Part shown: piece by piece, positions 36,653 to 49,581 of the stretch
Layout: each line of letters begins with the position of its first letter
Numbering within the stretch: the first letter of the stretch is position 1
Assembly: GCA_026413225.1 (NCBI GenBank)
Contig: CM048560.1
Location: 14,898,001-14,962,000, forward strand
Direction of reading: 5' to 3'
DNA length: 64,000 bases
Origin: Otis tarda
Taxonomy: Eukaryota; Chordata; Aves; Otidiformes; Otididae
Position numbers and translations under genes: made by a program
The notes under the pieces: generated by a model
What the model saw: the letters and a program-made list of their open reading frames with translations, nothing else
Databases searched by the model: none
Told to the model about the DNA's origin: nothing

Positions 36653-36868
36653 CATTTGTCTGACACTGAAAATGTCATTCTCTCAAAGAAAACTGTTCCA
36701 AAAAACAGGCTGCAAAAAAGATCTACTCAGTGTTTCCTCTTCCCTTCCCATGAGGTATGGATCGAAGGCCTCCACACAAGCTGAGAGATGTTTCTGGCAT
36801 TCTGCTGATATTATAACCACGTTAGGCAAAAGTTCCTCCAAAGTGATTAGTATCTTTTTATCTTTGGC
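36653..36868 (-). other. Candidate exon after a strong acceptor; frame closed by TGA
   Basis: Read on the minus strand, CTCTCCTCTGTGCTTTTTTTTGCAG is a strong acceptor (polypyrimidine tract of about 20 bases). From the junction (36868) the phase-0 frame is open for 61 codons (opening AKDKKILITLEELLP) and stops at TGA, 36683-36685. Both other phases stop within eight codons. A moderate donor (ATG|GTAATG) follows at 36653/36652, giving a 216-nt exon whose stop would make a spliced product non-coding or a terminal coding exon. The peptide is not recognised. The plus strand here carries the longest open frame of the window (36603-37151), whose mirror-image constraints may explain part of the openness. 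Confidence 0.25.
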
Positions 36869-39800
36869 CTGCAAAAAAAAGCACAGAGGAGAGACTGAAC
36901 TAAGAGTAATCACAGGAATTATTTTGGTTGAGCCTCAGGCCCAAAACTCCAGAATTTGGAATTGTGTGGAGAGCAGTATGTTGCACTGCCCAGCATTCGA
37001 GCAGATGCCAAGTGCTTACACTGAGGCTTTCCAAATATTTCTGGGCAGTGCAGTCACAAATAAAGAATTAACTTTGTTACCCTGTGGGATCAGGATCTAT
37101 ATGAACAACTTACAAAGCAGTTCTCATCTATCACTTAACATGGTTACATAAAACCCATATCAGATTAAGGGCATGACTGCATGACTATGCTTTAAATAAA
37201 GCTTTGCTATGTATCTATGTCTATGGGTTTTTCCACAAAAGATCATTTAGGAAAGTTAAGATAAATCAACTAAACCCATGATGATAACACATGTAGGTTA
37301 AAATGCATTAAATTCCTGCATAGATATTCTCACTGAGAAGTACAGTGTCTCACTTTACTGTAAAAGAGGATTAAGCTACCATGAACTAAGGCCGTTTTCC
37401 TTTTGAATTGGATCTTCCACAGAGGAGCTTAAAGCACACTAGGTTTGGTGCACTTACTTCACGTTTCCTTCATTTGCCTGAATTTTCCTGCAATCAGAAC
37501 AAGGCTTGGTTAAACAAAAATCTCCCCTACTGTATTTCTGGCTGATATTAAACCACATTACCAGTTTACTTGGTTTACAACTGTCCTGTAAAAAACAGCT
37601 AAAGCTGTTCTGCAAATAGCAGAAGCAGCGCCATGCCTTTGTACTGCAGAGAACGACAGCAGCAGGCGCAGAGCCTGGGACACCCGACAGGATCACCAAC
37701 CTCAGTGCTCATACTAAGCTGCTGCTAATCTTGAAGACCAAGCAAACAAAGAAACAGAACTTGAACTCAATCTTACATCCCATCTGAAAACACTTCCTTA
37801 GATGTGAAAAGACAGATAAACAAAGCAGTTTTGTGGGACAAGGCTGTGATGGAAAGCATCTGGCAACTTTGTCCTCTAGAAGCTTAAGCTGGGCAGATGC
37901 TGCCCTGGGGTACCCCTTGTCACTGAACAGAGGATGCCATTTTTCAGAGGTTAAATAAGATGCACTCTGAAATTTACTCACCCCAGGCTCACAGATGAAA
38001 TGCTAACTAATTAACAAGGAAGAGCAAACACTTTCTCAGTCTGATGCTGACTCGGGTATTAGTTTATCTGAATGATAAATTTTACACTTGAATAAAAGAA
38101 AATTGATAAAATTCACGTTCCCGAGTATTGACAAGTAATTGAAATGTAGTAAATAGAAATACAAAGAAAATAAAGCACATACATATTAAACGTGTATTCC
38201 TCTTGATCACTACAAAGCAGTTTGGCTTCAAGTGTGTTTGTTAGGGAGAAGAGAGTATTAACTATGATCCAAAAAAAAAAAAAAAAAAAAAGCAACTCAT
38301 TATTTAAAAAATGTCTTTATCCAGTTTTCTCCACAGCAGATATAGGCATATGTCCGTAATACAGATTTTGTGCTAACCTATGGCTATTCCCTACAGATCC
38401 GAGCTATTATCATTGACAGTGGGCAAATTCAAGGGAAATATAACATAGACAGATATTGAGCTTCTGTACTTCATTTTTAAATTATTTTTTGTTCCCCAAC
38501 CTTCCCCAAAAGAACAAGAAAGGATCTGCCTACCCAAACAGGGTGGTAGCTGCCAGGCCCACTGCTGGCATCACATCTGCAATCCAGATGTTGGCTATGG
38601 CAGCAGCTCTGAGCACCTGGTGCAGAGGCTGCAGCTCTGCCAGTGATCCCGTGGGAGAGCTCTGGGAACTACTGCTGCTTTGGATCTAAGCGGGTTACGA
38701 TTGCCTTCTTCATGTGTCTCCAAAGAACCAGTGTCAAGACTAAGTTTACTAGACTAAGACTGGACATTTACTCCACTTCACTAATGAAAGCTTGGGATAG
38801 TTTCTCTGGTCTCTGTGATAGTACGGTGAACTACGTCAGGTTAAAGAAAAGCATCTCACATGAATTGAGCAAAAACAATTAAACTGGAAGCAAAAATCTA
38901 TGTATTCTTCATTAACTGGGGAACATGATACACTCACATGTGCTAGCAGAATTAGTTTTAAAATTGCTCAGTCATCCCCTACAAGAAAACAGGAAATTCA
39001 GATAATTTTCTCCTTCACAAGTCACCCCAGAAAGAGCACGCCTACAACTCCCACAAATATAAGATCTTTCATACTAGCTTATAATACAGATTTTCACTTG
39101 CTTTTTACACCTAATGTTCTGGAATTGCAGTTTGCACTTCATTGTGTTAAATCATAACTTTATAACTTATAATTCAAAGATTTTTTTAATCCCTAGCTGA
39201 AAAATCCCCTGTGCAAGGAGTTTGGAGAGCAAACTGTCAGCCTGAAACCACCAGCCCTGCTAGTGTGTTTTTCTGTCTGACCTGGCTTGAATCTCCTTCC
39301 ATGTCCACAGAGCCCCTCTGCATCCCACCACCCTGCAGCCACTTATCCCTAGGGACAGTGCAAGAGCTCTGCCCGTAAGGGGCTGGCTCCATCTCCAGGC
39401 TGTCCCTGATGCTGAGGACACTGCAAGCCACGAGGATACTCATCCCCTTGATCAATCTCTGTCGCTGCTTGCTGGGATATGCTATCAGTGAGGCTTGAAA
39501 TGAGGCCAGGCCAAGATGTTCAGCCTGAACCACCAAATGCACACGTGCCAGGTACTTCTGTCTGGCACAGCTTGAATCTTCCGCATCACAGAGAAACGTT
39601 ACTTGAGGGCATGTGTAGCTGCAAGGGACCAATTCAATGTATATTTCTTAGCCAAAACTTTCTTCAGCATCTGCACGGCTCTATGATTATCTGAATGCCA
39701 TTCAATCTACCTCTAACTTGAGTTGCTTAAGTATATTTGCATGTATATTGTAAGCATTATACTAAATGAGGTAGGACTGCCTATGTAATCATGCCATGAC

Positions 39801-42589
39801 TTTCCCTTAGGGAAACCTGGTAAAATTATGTTCCATTACATTTGTAAAATACTACCCATTAAAAGCAGGAATAAAACTTTTATGTTCATGTGAAACAAAG
39901 CAGAAAAGATTCTCCACCCTTTAACTTCTATCAATTTTGATACGAAAGAAGCATTTTCCAGGCAAGCAGAGATTCTGAATTTGACTTCAGTATTATGCAT
40001 TTCTGGCTTTGATTGTTTGACAGTTAAGCCTCTTTCTAAAATTATCTTTTTTTCTTCATTTTATATTATGAAACAACACAGAATAAAACCAGTTCATCTG
40101 CTTTGAAGTGGATAGAGAGTAGTTTTGGAAAAATCTTTCTTGGTGAATTTTTCTTATATATTATTGTCCATGCCATGAAGGAGAAAAAACTGTTTCTACT
40201 GTACTGTTCGGTGTCCTTTACTCTTCCTGCTGGTGAATTCATTGTTTTAATTCCTTGATGCTCTGGCAAACTTTCAAGTATGTCACAGGAGAATTTTAAA
40301 AATGAAGCATTCATTTAGAAGTCACACAGTGGTGATATATATACAGAGCTTCAATTTAAACCATTATTGCATACCATCCTTTTCCTTTTATAATAATCCA
40401 TTAAATGCTTTCAAGTATGGAGAAGGAATAGCAACCTGTAGATCTGAATGGAGCCCAGATGACCTATAAAATACATCCTGCCTCACTGCCTGACTAGTTC
40501 CAGCTCTCATCCCTAATGGTTGCTATTGTTATCCTACCAGACAGCCACACGCATCAATTATACATTCTTCTGGGTCACAAATAAATTTTCATAGGTAACA
40601 CTTTTGTCTTAATGCGTGATGCTTTTTCTTCAACCTGTGAACAAAGTTGAAGGTCTCAATATTTAAAAAAAAAAAAATTACTTTTTCTTAAACTGTGTTG
40701 ATAATTGGAAAACAGCTTCATGAAAATCAGAATATACAGCTTGTTGAACTATTCAGAAGTGTGTGTTTAGACCATATATTATCTCTTTATTACAGCAAAC
40801 GTGTTAGGCATTACATTGTGTTGTAGGTGAACATTTTTTCTTTTGTTATATTACTGCCTAGCAGCACAGCTATAATTAAATGTCCTTTGCCTTCTCTATT
40901 TTATGACACTTACAATTCAGTCATCTTAATTGGACTTTCCTTAGCATATAAATGGCTGTCTCAGAAGCAAAACTTTTCTGTGAAACAAACTCAAAACCCA
41001 CACTATGGACTATCTCACTCTTTTTTAGAGTCTTTGACTTATGTTTGCCTTTTTTTTAATGATCATGATGACAAAAGCTTCAGATAATTCGATCTGAAGT
41101 GAGTCTAAGACAGCTCTCCAAATTAATTTTTTTGCAGATACTATTCTCATAAACAAAGCGCTCGTTATTACATTTCCAAAAGGGTAAAGTCATTTCACTT
41201 TCCTAGTTGACAAAATAAGTCAAATAGTTTGGGGAAAGTAACACATCACTTCAAGGGATTCTCACATATCATGTATATCCTTAAAATATTTTTGTGATTG
41301 AAAAGTTAAAGTGTAGGTTTTCAAACTCAAAAAAAGTGAGAAAATTCAGGGTAATGCTCCTGAAACCTTCTCAGCAGGACGTTATGCCCAGGTCTCACCT
41401 TTGCCTAGCTGCAGGAGTTCATGGTGCCCCAGCAGCAGCCAGCGTCATCAGCAAGGCCTCACCAATACTCCTAGAGGCTGCAAGAACATATTCAACCCAG
41501 GATCACTCACTAGAGAGCAGAAAACCTGCCTCAAGGACATTGTTTCCAGCCATAGGATGCTTACACCAGAGATGCCATCTCACCGGGTTCAAGACCAAGT
41601 CAGTGGAACAACTCCCTGCAGCAAAACTGTTGTATTTTCATCTTTTGCAAGCTCCAGTCTCAGCAGCCTTCCTGGCACATCTCCTACAGAAAAAAAAAAA
41701 AAAATCATTTCTGAAATTGGCTTAGAGAAGCTTGTATTTTTCAGGCCAACATAGGCATGTGATGCATTATCTTCACTCACTTGAATTCTCATCTGATTTC
41801 TCCTTTCTCTGATAGGCTCAGCCAAAGTTTTCACACCTCTCTAGGGACATCAACATAGAGAGTTTGCAAAGGGTTTCACGCTATCTTCCATCATGTACAG
41901 TTTTCAGGACAAGCCAATGCTCAGCATTCAGCACCTGCATTTTCCATGCTGCAAACTTCAAGCAAGGGTCTTCAGGTATTGGGGAAAAAAAGAGAGGATG
42001 GTAGTGAGCTGTTTTCAAGCACTTCATCACCATGTTATGAGTATCATGTTAATTCCCAATCTCCCATCCCTTCCACCCAGTCTGTGCCATCACTCACCAC
42101 TAATCAAGAGCCTTTTTAAAGAAAGCTCTGGGTTTATTCATGTGAGGACAGAGGTAGCCTTACAAAACAGCTGAAGCTGGAGAGGCAGCCATAGCTCTGC
42201 ACTTCTGCATGCCACCTGTTCACCTGTTTTGGGCCCTTAAAGCAGCTAGTGGGAATCATTTAGCTGAATCCTATGCAGATCTATGAAAATTGAGGGATAA
42301 GTATTATTTTAACATTGAGATTTCTGGTTGGCTAGTCGGTTTGTTTGTTTGTGGAGGCAAGGGTGTGTGTGTTAGGTTTAACTTTATTATAACTAAGCCT
42401 ATATAAATGCAAATACTGTTTCTGTAGATATAATTTCATAAAGCAAAACTACCCACAGTCTTTAGCAGTGAAATTCAACTGGCAAGTGTGACAAGCAAAG
42501 AAAAATGAATGCAGTTAACTTCAGCCATCCCTGCTCATCTGAAAGCTTGTGTCAGTTCCTAAATAAGCTTTTCATTTTCCTATTCAGTC
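36869..42589. other. AT-rich non-coding DNA
   Basis: Includes an A21 run (38271-38291), A runs near 40665-40677 and 41688-41703, and GC-richer patches at 38530-38690 and 39240-39560. Open frames of 131 (39237-39632, minus), 143 (41294-41725, plus) and 117 codons (41401-41754, plus) show no domain. The poly-A at 41688 follows a GC-richer stretch, but no polyadenylation signal or known gene body precedes it. No CR1 was found. Confidence 0.55.
38271..38291 (+). repeat. A21 homopolymer
   Basis: Twenty-one consecutive A residues. No recognisable retroposon body lies immediately upstream. Confidence 0.95.
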
Positions 42590-42800
42590 TGCAGATCTTT
42601 GTTGATTTACAGCATGAATGAGCATGGCACATTGCAACTTGTAGAGTATATTTTTCCTAAATAATAAAACATTTATTGCAGACCCATCAAACCTACTAGC
42701 AGCTTTGAATTATTATTGCAATGAAGTGCCATGTTAACAGCTCATTTACGTTGTTGCAGAAGACTCTGTGTTAACACTATATGTAATTCAATCCGATTTA
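42590..42800. promoter_or_regulatory. Candidate conserved non-coding element
   Basis: Complex AT-rich sequence with CATTTATTG, GAATTATTATTGCAATG and similar words (possible homeodomain, SOX and C/EBP-type cores) and no coding potential. Inferred from texture only. Confidence 0.25.
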
Positions 42801-45299
42801 GAAGAGAGGACTCCCCAAAATACATCTAGAGATGATAAGTTACAACTTGATGCTATTTTTCTAATCAACTGTTTTCCAAGATTGGGCTGCCTTCATCAAA
42901 TCAATCCCACTCCTCACCTTCCACAGTGTGCTGATGGCAGCTGAGCAAACCATTTCCACATGGTCTTCTCCTCCTCAGCAAGCCCCAGTCTCAGGTCCTT
43001 CCTCTGGTGAAACAAAGAGAAAGTATATTTAGTGGAGAGCTGCAAAGATCTTGTTGCTTTAGGAAGGAAATAATTTGTTGGGCAGACAGTCAGGTCACTA
43101 TTTTGGTGGCTGTTTGAGGGGTCTGACTTACAGCTTCAGCATTGGCCTGGGGTGGGTAACAGCCACTCAAGTGAGGAGGCACGAGAAGCACAAGCTTCCT
43201 GGAGGAGCATCAGTGTTGGAGCTCAAGATTTTTGTCAGCTGCTGTGCTAGGAAGGGGACCTCGACAGCAGGGAGGTGCCTGACGCTGCCACTCACCTGTG
43301 CTGCATGGGCCCAGGGAGAAGGGGAGTATTCCAGGAACAGGCTTCTGCTGGAGCACTCACATGTTTTGGGTGACAAAATGATAGTAATAATAATAAATCA
43401 CTATTAACAAATGAGGGGGAAAAAAAAAAAATCCCTCGAGTAATACATAATTCTTCAAGTATCAATCAGAAATAATCCTGTCCTTGCATATGTTTGTAAA
43501 ATTGGTTGGATAGTACTGCAAAGCCTGTACTAGATAGCCATAAATTAAAATAGATCAGTAAAACTTTCCTCCCTGTAAAGAGAGATTAACTATGTGTATT
43601 TTAAAATTATATATAATGCTTGAGGAGTGATCCAAAATACCAGTGGTTTAATGACGAGGATAACTGACTACAGAGGAACCTGCCTAGAGCATGGTAACTT
43701 GATTTTTAATGGAGTAAAACAAACTTCTATGGAAATAAAAAGCATCATTTATAAATGCACTGTAAGATAATATGCAATTGATCTCCCAATTTTCTCTCAC
43801 AAAATATGGGCTCAAATATACAATCCAAGCTTATGGCACTAACATACAGAGGCAACCCACACAGATCTGGTGTCAACTTTAACATCACAGGTCCTCAGCT
43901 GCTTTGAAATATTAAGGGTGAATGTTATTAAGCATTCACCACTAGATTTGTGTCTCAATAGTCAGAGATCACAGTTAGTGTAACTCCTCTTTCTAACAAG
44001 ATCTCCTTGGCAAGGATAACACACTCCAAAACACACCTTGGCATGAGCAAGGTGTGTTGCAGCAATTGCCCCAAGGCTGCAGTGAGGCCAGAGCTGATGC
44101 AGCAGAGGGAAGGAGAGGCTGTCCAGCACATAGGGGACATGCTGTGACTGCCTCTGGAGATGGTGGTACGGTGCCAGCGCGGGCACAACACACACCACTT
44201 ACATGATGAGCAGTAGTGCTGCTGCCATGCTGCCCTGCTGCTCTCCCATAGCTAGCTGTGTACAAACGCTGCCGGCACAGCTGCAGTGCCATGCCAAACC
44301 CAGTGCCCTCAAAACAGGCTTAGCCATCCCAAACATGGTGTGTATGGACCCCTGGGGAAATACTTATTTACAGGAGATACCCATGTTATGGCCACTTTTG
44401 CATTGTGATACTCAGGCTTTTCTAAACACTCACAAGCCAAAGCACAGTTATTGGTCCTGGGGGCTTGTAATCTTGAGATTTATTTATATAAGACCAAGAA
44501 AATAATGTTTCAATGGTATTGTTTCTAGTTCTTAACATTTAGTTCTGCTATTTAGGAGAAATACATCCATTCCTGAATGTCATTTAATTTGAATTATGTC
44601 CAATGAGTCGAAATTCCTCCTGCATTATCTTCTATTTCTATCTAATAAGTTGTGAGAGGCAACGTGTTGCTAACTTCTTAAGCTCTCTTAGGTACTGTCA
44701 ATTTTCCAAATTTCAACAAGTCTTGCCTAAAAAGTGCTGTGTACCACATCATCAGGCACCAAGTCCTTTGCTGAGATTATTCATTAGTACTTTGATCTTG
44801 TCAGTCCTTTTTAAAGACATTTCAAGGTAGGTGAACTTCTTAGTATAAAGTGTTATTGTAATTTTCCAAGTCCCTGAGACTGCTCGTAGTAGAGGGCAGA
44901 ATTTTATTTCTTATCTATTAGTTTCACTTGCAAAAACATTGGATGTTGTTGGGTTTTTTTTTCCCCCCTGAAGAGAAAACGTTATTTTCCTCTGTAATGC
45001 TCCAGGATGAATACTGATGTTATTCACTTGAAAAAGCTTCCTACTTCAGCTCCATTTCAATTTGCTTCCAGGGGCTGACCCTAAACCAGTAAAACGCACA
45101 TTTTCATCTGAAACTAAACAAGTCAGAGCCTCTCTCCTACCACCAGTACCCTCACATTCAGTCCAGCAACAGGAGCCAGACATGGCAGGCACAAAAACCA
45201 CTTCTAACACACATTTACCTGCTCTCCTAACAAGCCTCAGTGAGAGAGAACAGAGAGGCCATAGGAAAGCAGTAGCTTGCGGTAAGAACTGCTAAATCT
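42801..45299. other. Non-coding DNA, nothing recognised
   Basis: Two GC-richer patches (43080-43360 and 44030-44340) hold overlapping open frames of up to 110 codons on both strands without motifs. A T8C6 junction near 44954-44968 and an A11-12 run near 43419-43431 are low-complexity. Confidence 0.55.
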
Positions 45300-45830
45300 G
45301 TCGCATTATTTAGAGAAATACTCCTGCATGCAAAATTACATCACTGTTATTCAGCTAAACTTGTATGGCTGAAAAATACAACCATAAAACCACTATCCTA
45401 CTCACAAATGGCATTTAATATGTTAATCTAACATTATTTCAATGTCACTTCCACATGAATATGCTTCTTCTGCTTTATTTCAAATAAAGAACCCAGTTAG
45501 AAAAATTATTTGAACAGCAAGGCATAAATAAGTGAGCATTATTGTTTGCTGGTTGACTAGATAAGGAGTTAAACATCTAGAGGTGAAGTGGAGGACAATT
45601 AATGTACTAGCCTGTTCAATTATCATACAATGCCCACTTCTCAGGGAATTAGAGCTATTATGCTCTACTCCTATGAATAAATGAGAATTTTAGCTCTCAG
45701 AGGGTAATGCAATAGTTTTGGAAATAATCTTTTTATGAGATTGCAGCTTTATCAGTTATATTTTAGAGTCACTATAAACACTTGTGTATCATAGGATGAC
45801 AACTTCAGACAGGCTTGCAATTTTAATTTT
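45300..45830. promoter_or_regulatory. Candidate conserved non-coding element
   Basis: Over 500 bp of complex, AT-rich sequence with no run longer than five or six identical bases and practically no open frames. Many CATAAATAA, CAATTAATG and TTATTTCAAATAAA-type words fit homeodomain, forkhead or MEF2 cores. It is one of the more enhancer-like stretches here. Conservation is not demonstrated. Confidence 0.3.
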
Positions 45831-48800
45831 TGTTCTCATATTGGTTTTGTTCACTTTTCCTATGCTCTTATTCTAGAAACCAAAGAAAAAATTATTTTGC
45901 CTTTTCAGGTCTTCTCCTTTCATAAAACATTACCAGAAAAGTAATATCCAAATAAAAAATACAAATAATTATTTGAGCAATACAAATTCATCATAAATTG
46001 TTTTCCAATGCAACTGAACATCCACTGAAAGTAGTCCTGGTGACATTCAATGGTGCTGAAACACTCAAGGGTAACTCAATCACAGCTTCAAAGACAAGGA
46101 AAGACGAAAGGACATTTCTTTTAAAATTTCATGTGATCTACTAAGGCATTTGTTTGTATTCAATTTTATATAAAAATATTATTTCTTGGACATTTTGACC
46201 CAAATTCTTTGAAACTTGATCAACAGAATTGCTTATTTTCTCTTTCAGAGTTTCATAGTTCTCTTCCCAGCAGACAGAACAAACTTAAATATATGAGAGT
46301 TTTAAAGCAGCCTGACCACAAAAGAAAGCTTTAGGAGACCCAAATAGTGGACCATATGTGATATCAAATGGGCAAGCCATTAGCATCAGCTGTGAACATA
46401 TTGTACCAACTGGGAATGAAAATAAAACATTCAACTACCAACTGTTATAATCTCTAAATAGTCAAGTCAATTCCTCTGGGTTCCAAAAATATATGAATAG
46501 GGTGACTCATCGGGGCCTCATTGTCCTGTTTGTAGGTAATGCAGCAGATTTGCTCCTGAAAAAAAAAAACCAAAACAAAACAAAAAAATGAAACTGTGGT
46601 TGGAGACATCTGATACCAGAGACAGTTCTTGTATGTTTAAAGACTCCTAGGCTTTTTGAAACTATATCTAAAGATTGCACATTTAAAGGTAATGAAATAG
46701 AGAATTCTTTTGAAGCAACTTTTCTCTGTACAATGTGCAGTACCAAAAAAAAAAAAAAAAATCCCCATTGCAAATTATGTTGAGAAACTGGCAGAGTACT
46801 AGAAAATTTATAGAGGGCACCAAACTGCTGAGAATTCATTGTGCAGCTGGCAAGTGCACTCCTACCTACTAGTTGCTTCACATTTAATAATGCATGTTAT
46901 GAACAGATGGATGGAATGTCAATAAGGCTCTCCGTATCATCAGTGGTAATGAAATACTGGACTTTGAATGCCTAATAGCACAGAAAACAAAAAGCCTGGA
47001 GGAAATTTGTCAATGTCATGCATGCAATACTTTAGCAGTGCTTTAACACTGTTAGTGTGAAGCCATATGTTTCTTCTAACAGGATCTACTGTAGCTGAAT
47101 GTCAAAAAAGTTTGACACTTTTTTTTTTAACTCTTACAGCATGTTAAGAGCAAATACCCTGTGAATCAGCCAAGCAGAGTAGTCAGCAGACATGCAATAT
47201 CATTACTCTTTTTATTCCACTTCTCAATGAAAAACAGCTAAGGGAAACTTGCTAGTAAACATTGTTCTTTATACCTGTTTTAGAAAGTAATCCCTTTAAG
47301 ATTAAATATAGAAATAAAGGCACTGAATTGTCTGTATCAGGCAATAAATCTCATTGTCAAGAGTTGTGGAAGATGTGAATCTGGAAAATATTGCAAGCAT
47401 AGGTAAAGCAGAATGTATAGATAGCAGTTTCTAGAAATTAGACACACAAAAAGAAATAAAATAAAAATTCTCTTAGGCAAATGACAGCTAAAAGATATAA
47501 GGAAAATGCTTTGGAATAGTCAAAAGGAAGAGGATAGCAGAAAGCTGCCATTCTGAGGGATGCAGGCCTGGCAATAAGCACACCAAGCACAGGCTTTCCC
47601 TGTGAAATTGATGGAGAAACAACAGCCTGGTGGGTGGTAGCTCCTACAAAGTCTACAAGGCCACCTGGAGCAGCATTTCCACCCTGCACATTTCTCAGGG
47701 AAACTCTGTGTTCAAAACTTCAGAAGGCTGTGGCAGGTAAGCCTCTGAAGTGTGGAGATCTCAAGTTCAGCAATACAGCTGGAATCCTAAGGATCGTGTG
47801 TCAGTGGAAATCAATGTGAGTTTAACTATTGATTCTGGGAGAACAATTAGACAAGCACTAGATGTCTAACAATCTGAAAAATCTTCCAGAAAGGCTCAAG
47901 TTATCTGAGCAGAAAAATACTATTTTCTGTCTTGTGACTCACTCACAAGTGCCCAAACTCCTTACCACGCCCTCTTTCCCCACACTGCCTCTCCAAAGCC
48001 TTCCTGAGCTGCTCCAGTGCCACCCAGCCACGATGCCATCAGGGGTGCACCATGCCAGCCAGGACACCCACAAGTGCCCCAGCTGATTTCAAAGCCACCA
48101 CACAGGGCCACTGTGGGATGATGGTATCTTTGAGACTTCTACCACTACTAGGCTCAGCTGTGAAAATGTCCACTGTGTTCAAAAGTAATTAAAGAAGACT
48201 GACAGACAGAGAGCATTTCCTTAGAAAAGCAAGGCAGAAATGACAGTCGAATACTATGTAAGCCATTGCAATTTATTTCCCTTTTCTGCAAGCCAGCACT
48301 AACACTCATCACTAATTATAACAATCTAAGCTGCATTAAGAAAAAAGGAAATTCTTCCAGCTGCCTACAGTAGATGGTCCGCGCAGCACCAGTATCCACC
48401 AACAAGCAGCAGGAAACTGCTACTGCTTCACTTCTGCAGCAGGCGCAGGATGCGCAGAGAAGCAGAGCCTGTGTCTCACTGCCAGTAACGCACCAGCTTG
48501 CCTGCACTAGGAGCTGGCACAGGCTGGCCTTCATCTGTAACCCTAAGTCCACCTGAGAACTTGTTACAGCTCTCTGCATTTGCCTGCATGGCCATATTTT
48601 AGTTTCTCCTAAAAATTCAACCCAGGACTTCCAAATCAGACATCAGACTAAAGTAGAGCATCACCTTCCTTCTCTGGTCTTCTGTTTCCCTGGAAATATC
48701 CTGAGCCCTGAGCACAGTAGTTGCACTTAAGAAGGAAGTGAATTTTGTGTGAGCTCCAGAAGTACAAAGACTAAGAAGGATGCAGAGTTTCTGTGGAGCA

Positions 48801-49089
48801 GAGCACAAGAACTGGGAGATAAAGACAAACATAGTAGCCAGAGGTCCTCATTCACAACAAGCAGAAGAGCTGTGCATCAAGCAGCAGGAAGAAAGCAAAA
48901 GGGATCTTTCTCAAATCATTGATAAAATATTTTACTTATCAGATTTCTCTTAGCTAGAATCTCCTGGTTTTGGGACCCTGAGAAAAAGGACCCAAAGAAA
49001 ACGCTATGCTGAGCATCTCTCTGTAGTATTGTTTGATAGTAAACGTAGTTCTTAGCCTAGAAGGTCTTCGGTGGGTTTTTGAAAACCAA
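45831..49089. other. AT-rich non-coding DNA
   Basis: Contains an A/C low-complexity tract (46559-46588), an A17 run near 46745-46761, and a donor-like GGCAG|GTAAGC at about 47736 after an undistinguished open stretch. The longest open frame is 124 codons (46507-46881, minus), built partly on the A/C tracts. No RNA gene or repeat body was seen. Confidence 0.55.
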
Positions 49090-49435
49090 AAAGATATTGA
49101 TAAACCGAAGAAAGTTTCAAAACAACTTCTTAAGGGGAAAATATAATGCTCTATAAATATTTGAAGTGTGTAAAGCCATCAAGGGAAAAGGATGTAACTA
49201 GAAATAATAGAAAAAAAAAAGCTTAAGCTCAATAGAGTATCAGGAAAAATCTTCCTGACAGTGAGATGTATTAGCCTGTGAAATAGTCTCTCAAGGAGAG
49301 ATATGGAAGCTTTCACTTGGGATTTTAAAAACTAAAGTTGACATACCACTAAAAAATGTTCTTTATGAAATAATCCTACATTGGCGAAAAATGGACTGAA
49401 TGATCTATTACATCTTTTCACTTTCTAAGTTTCTT
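49090..49435 (+). mobile_element. Ancient, diverged CR1-family LINE, 3' region
   Basis: Plus-strand words in the right order match what I remember of old amniote CR1 3' ends. First comes ATATAATGCTCTATAAATAT with TTTGAAG; then ATCAGGAAAAA with CTTCCTGACAGTGAGATGTA; then GTGAAATAGTCTCTCAAGG. Near the end come the degenerate TAATCCTACATTGGC and GGACTGAATGATCTA. The copy is heavily mutated, 5'-truncated like most CR1s, and has no open frame. CR1 is a non-LTR retrotransposon, and this copy is inert. The left boundary is uncertain by several tens of bases. Confidence 0.72.
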
Positions 49436-49559
49436 CAGCCTTTGATGCTTTGAGAGCACATCCTGAACAGCCAAAGGACCTTCTTCAATTAATATGATGA
49501 ACAACAAGATTAGAAAGGTGATCATTATGAAAGTCTGTTACAAAGCATCTCTTCAAATG

Positions 49560-49581
49560 CTGAAAAGCAGATGCTTTTCAG
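49560..49581. repeat. Perfect 10-bp-arm inverted repeat
   Basis: CTGAAAAGCA, spacer GA, TGCTTTTCAG: the arms are exact reverse complements. It is too short for a microRNA precursor. Possibly a dimeric protein-binding site, possibly chance. Confidence 0.8.

Noticed and set aside
36603-37151. Longest open frame in the window (182 codons, plus strand)
   Set aside because: No known domain, composition like translated non-coding DNA. Simple stop-codon statistics predict about one frame of this size by chance in 64 kb over six frames.
41294-41703. Open frame followed by an A-run, considered as a processed retrocopy
   Set aside because: No polyadenylation signal before the A-run, no recognisable parent gene, no target-site duplication seen.
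44886-44900. CTCF-like core (GTAGTAGAGGGCAGA)
   Set aside because: Good central AGAGGGCAG, but the 5' CC and the last base do not fit. Such partial matches occur by chance.
47634-47819. Frame with an internal GGCAG|GTAAGC donor
   Set aside because: Good donor, but no convincing acceptor upstream and no protein similarity.
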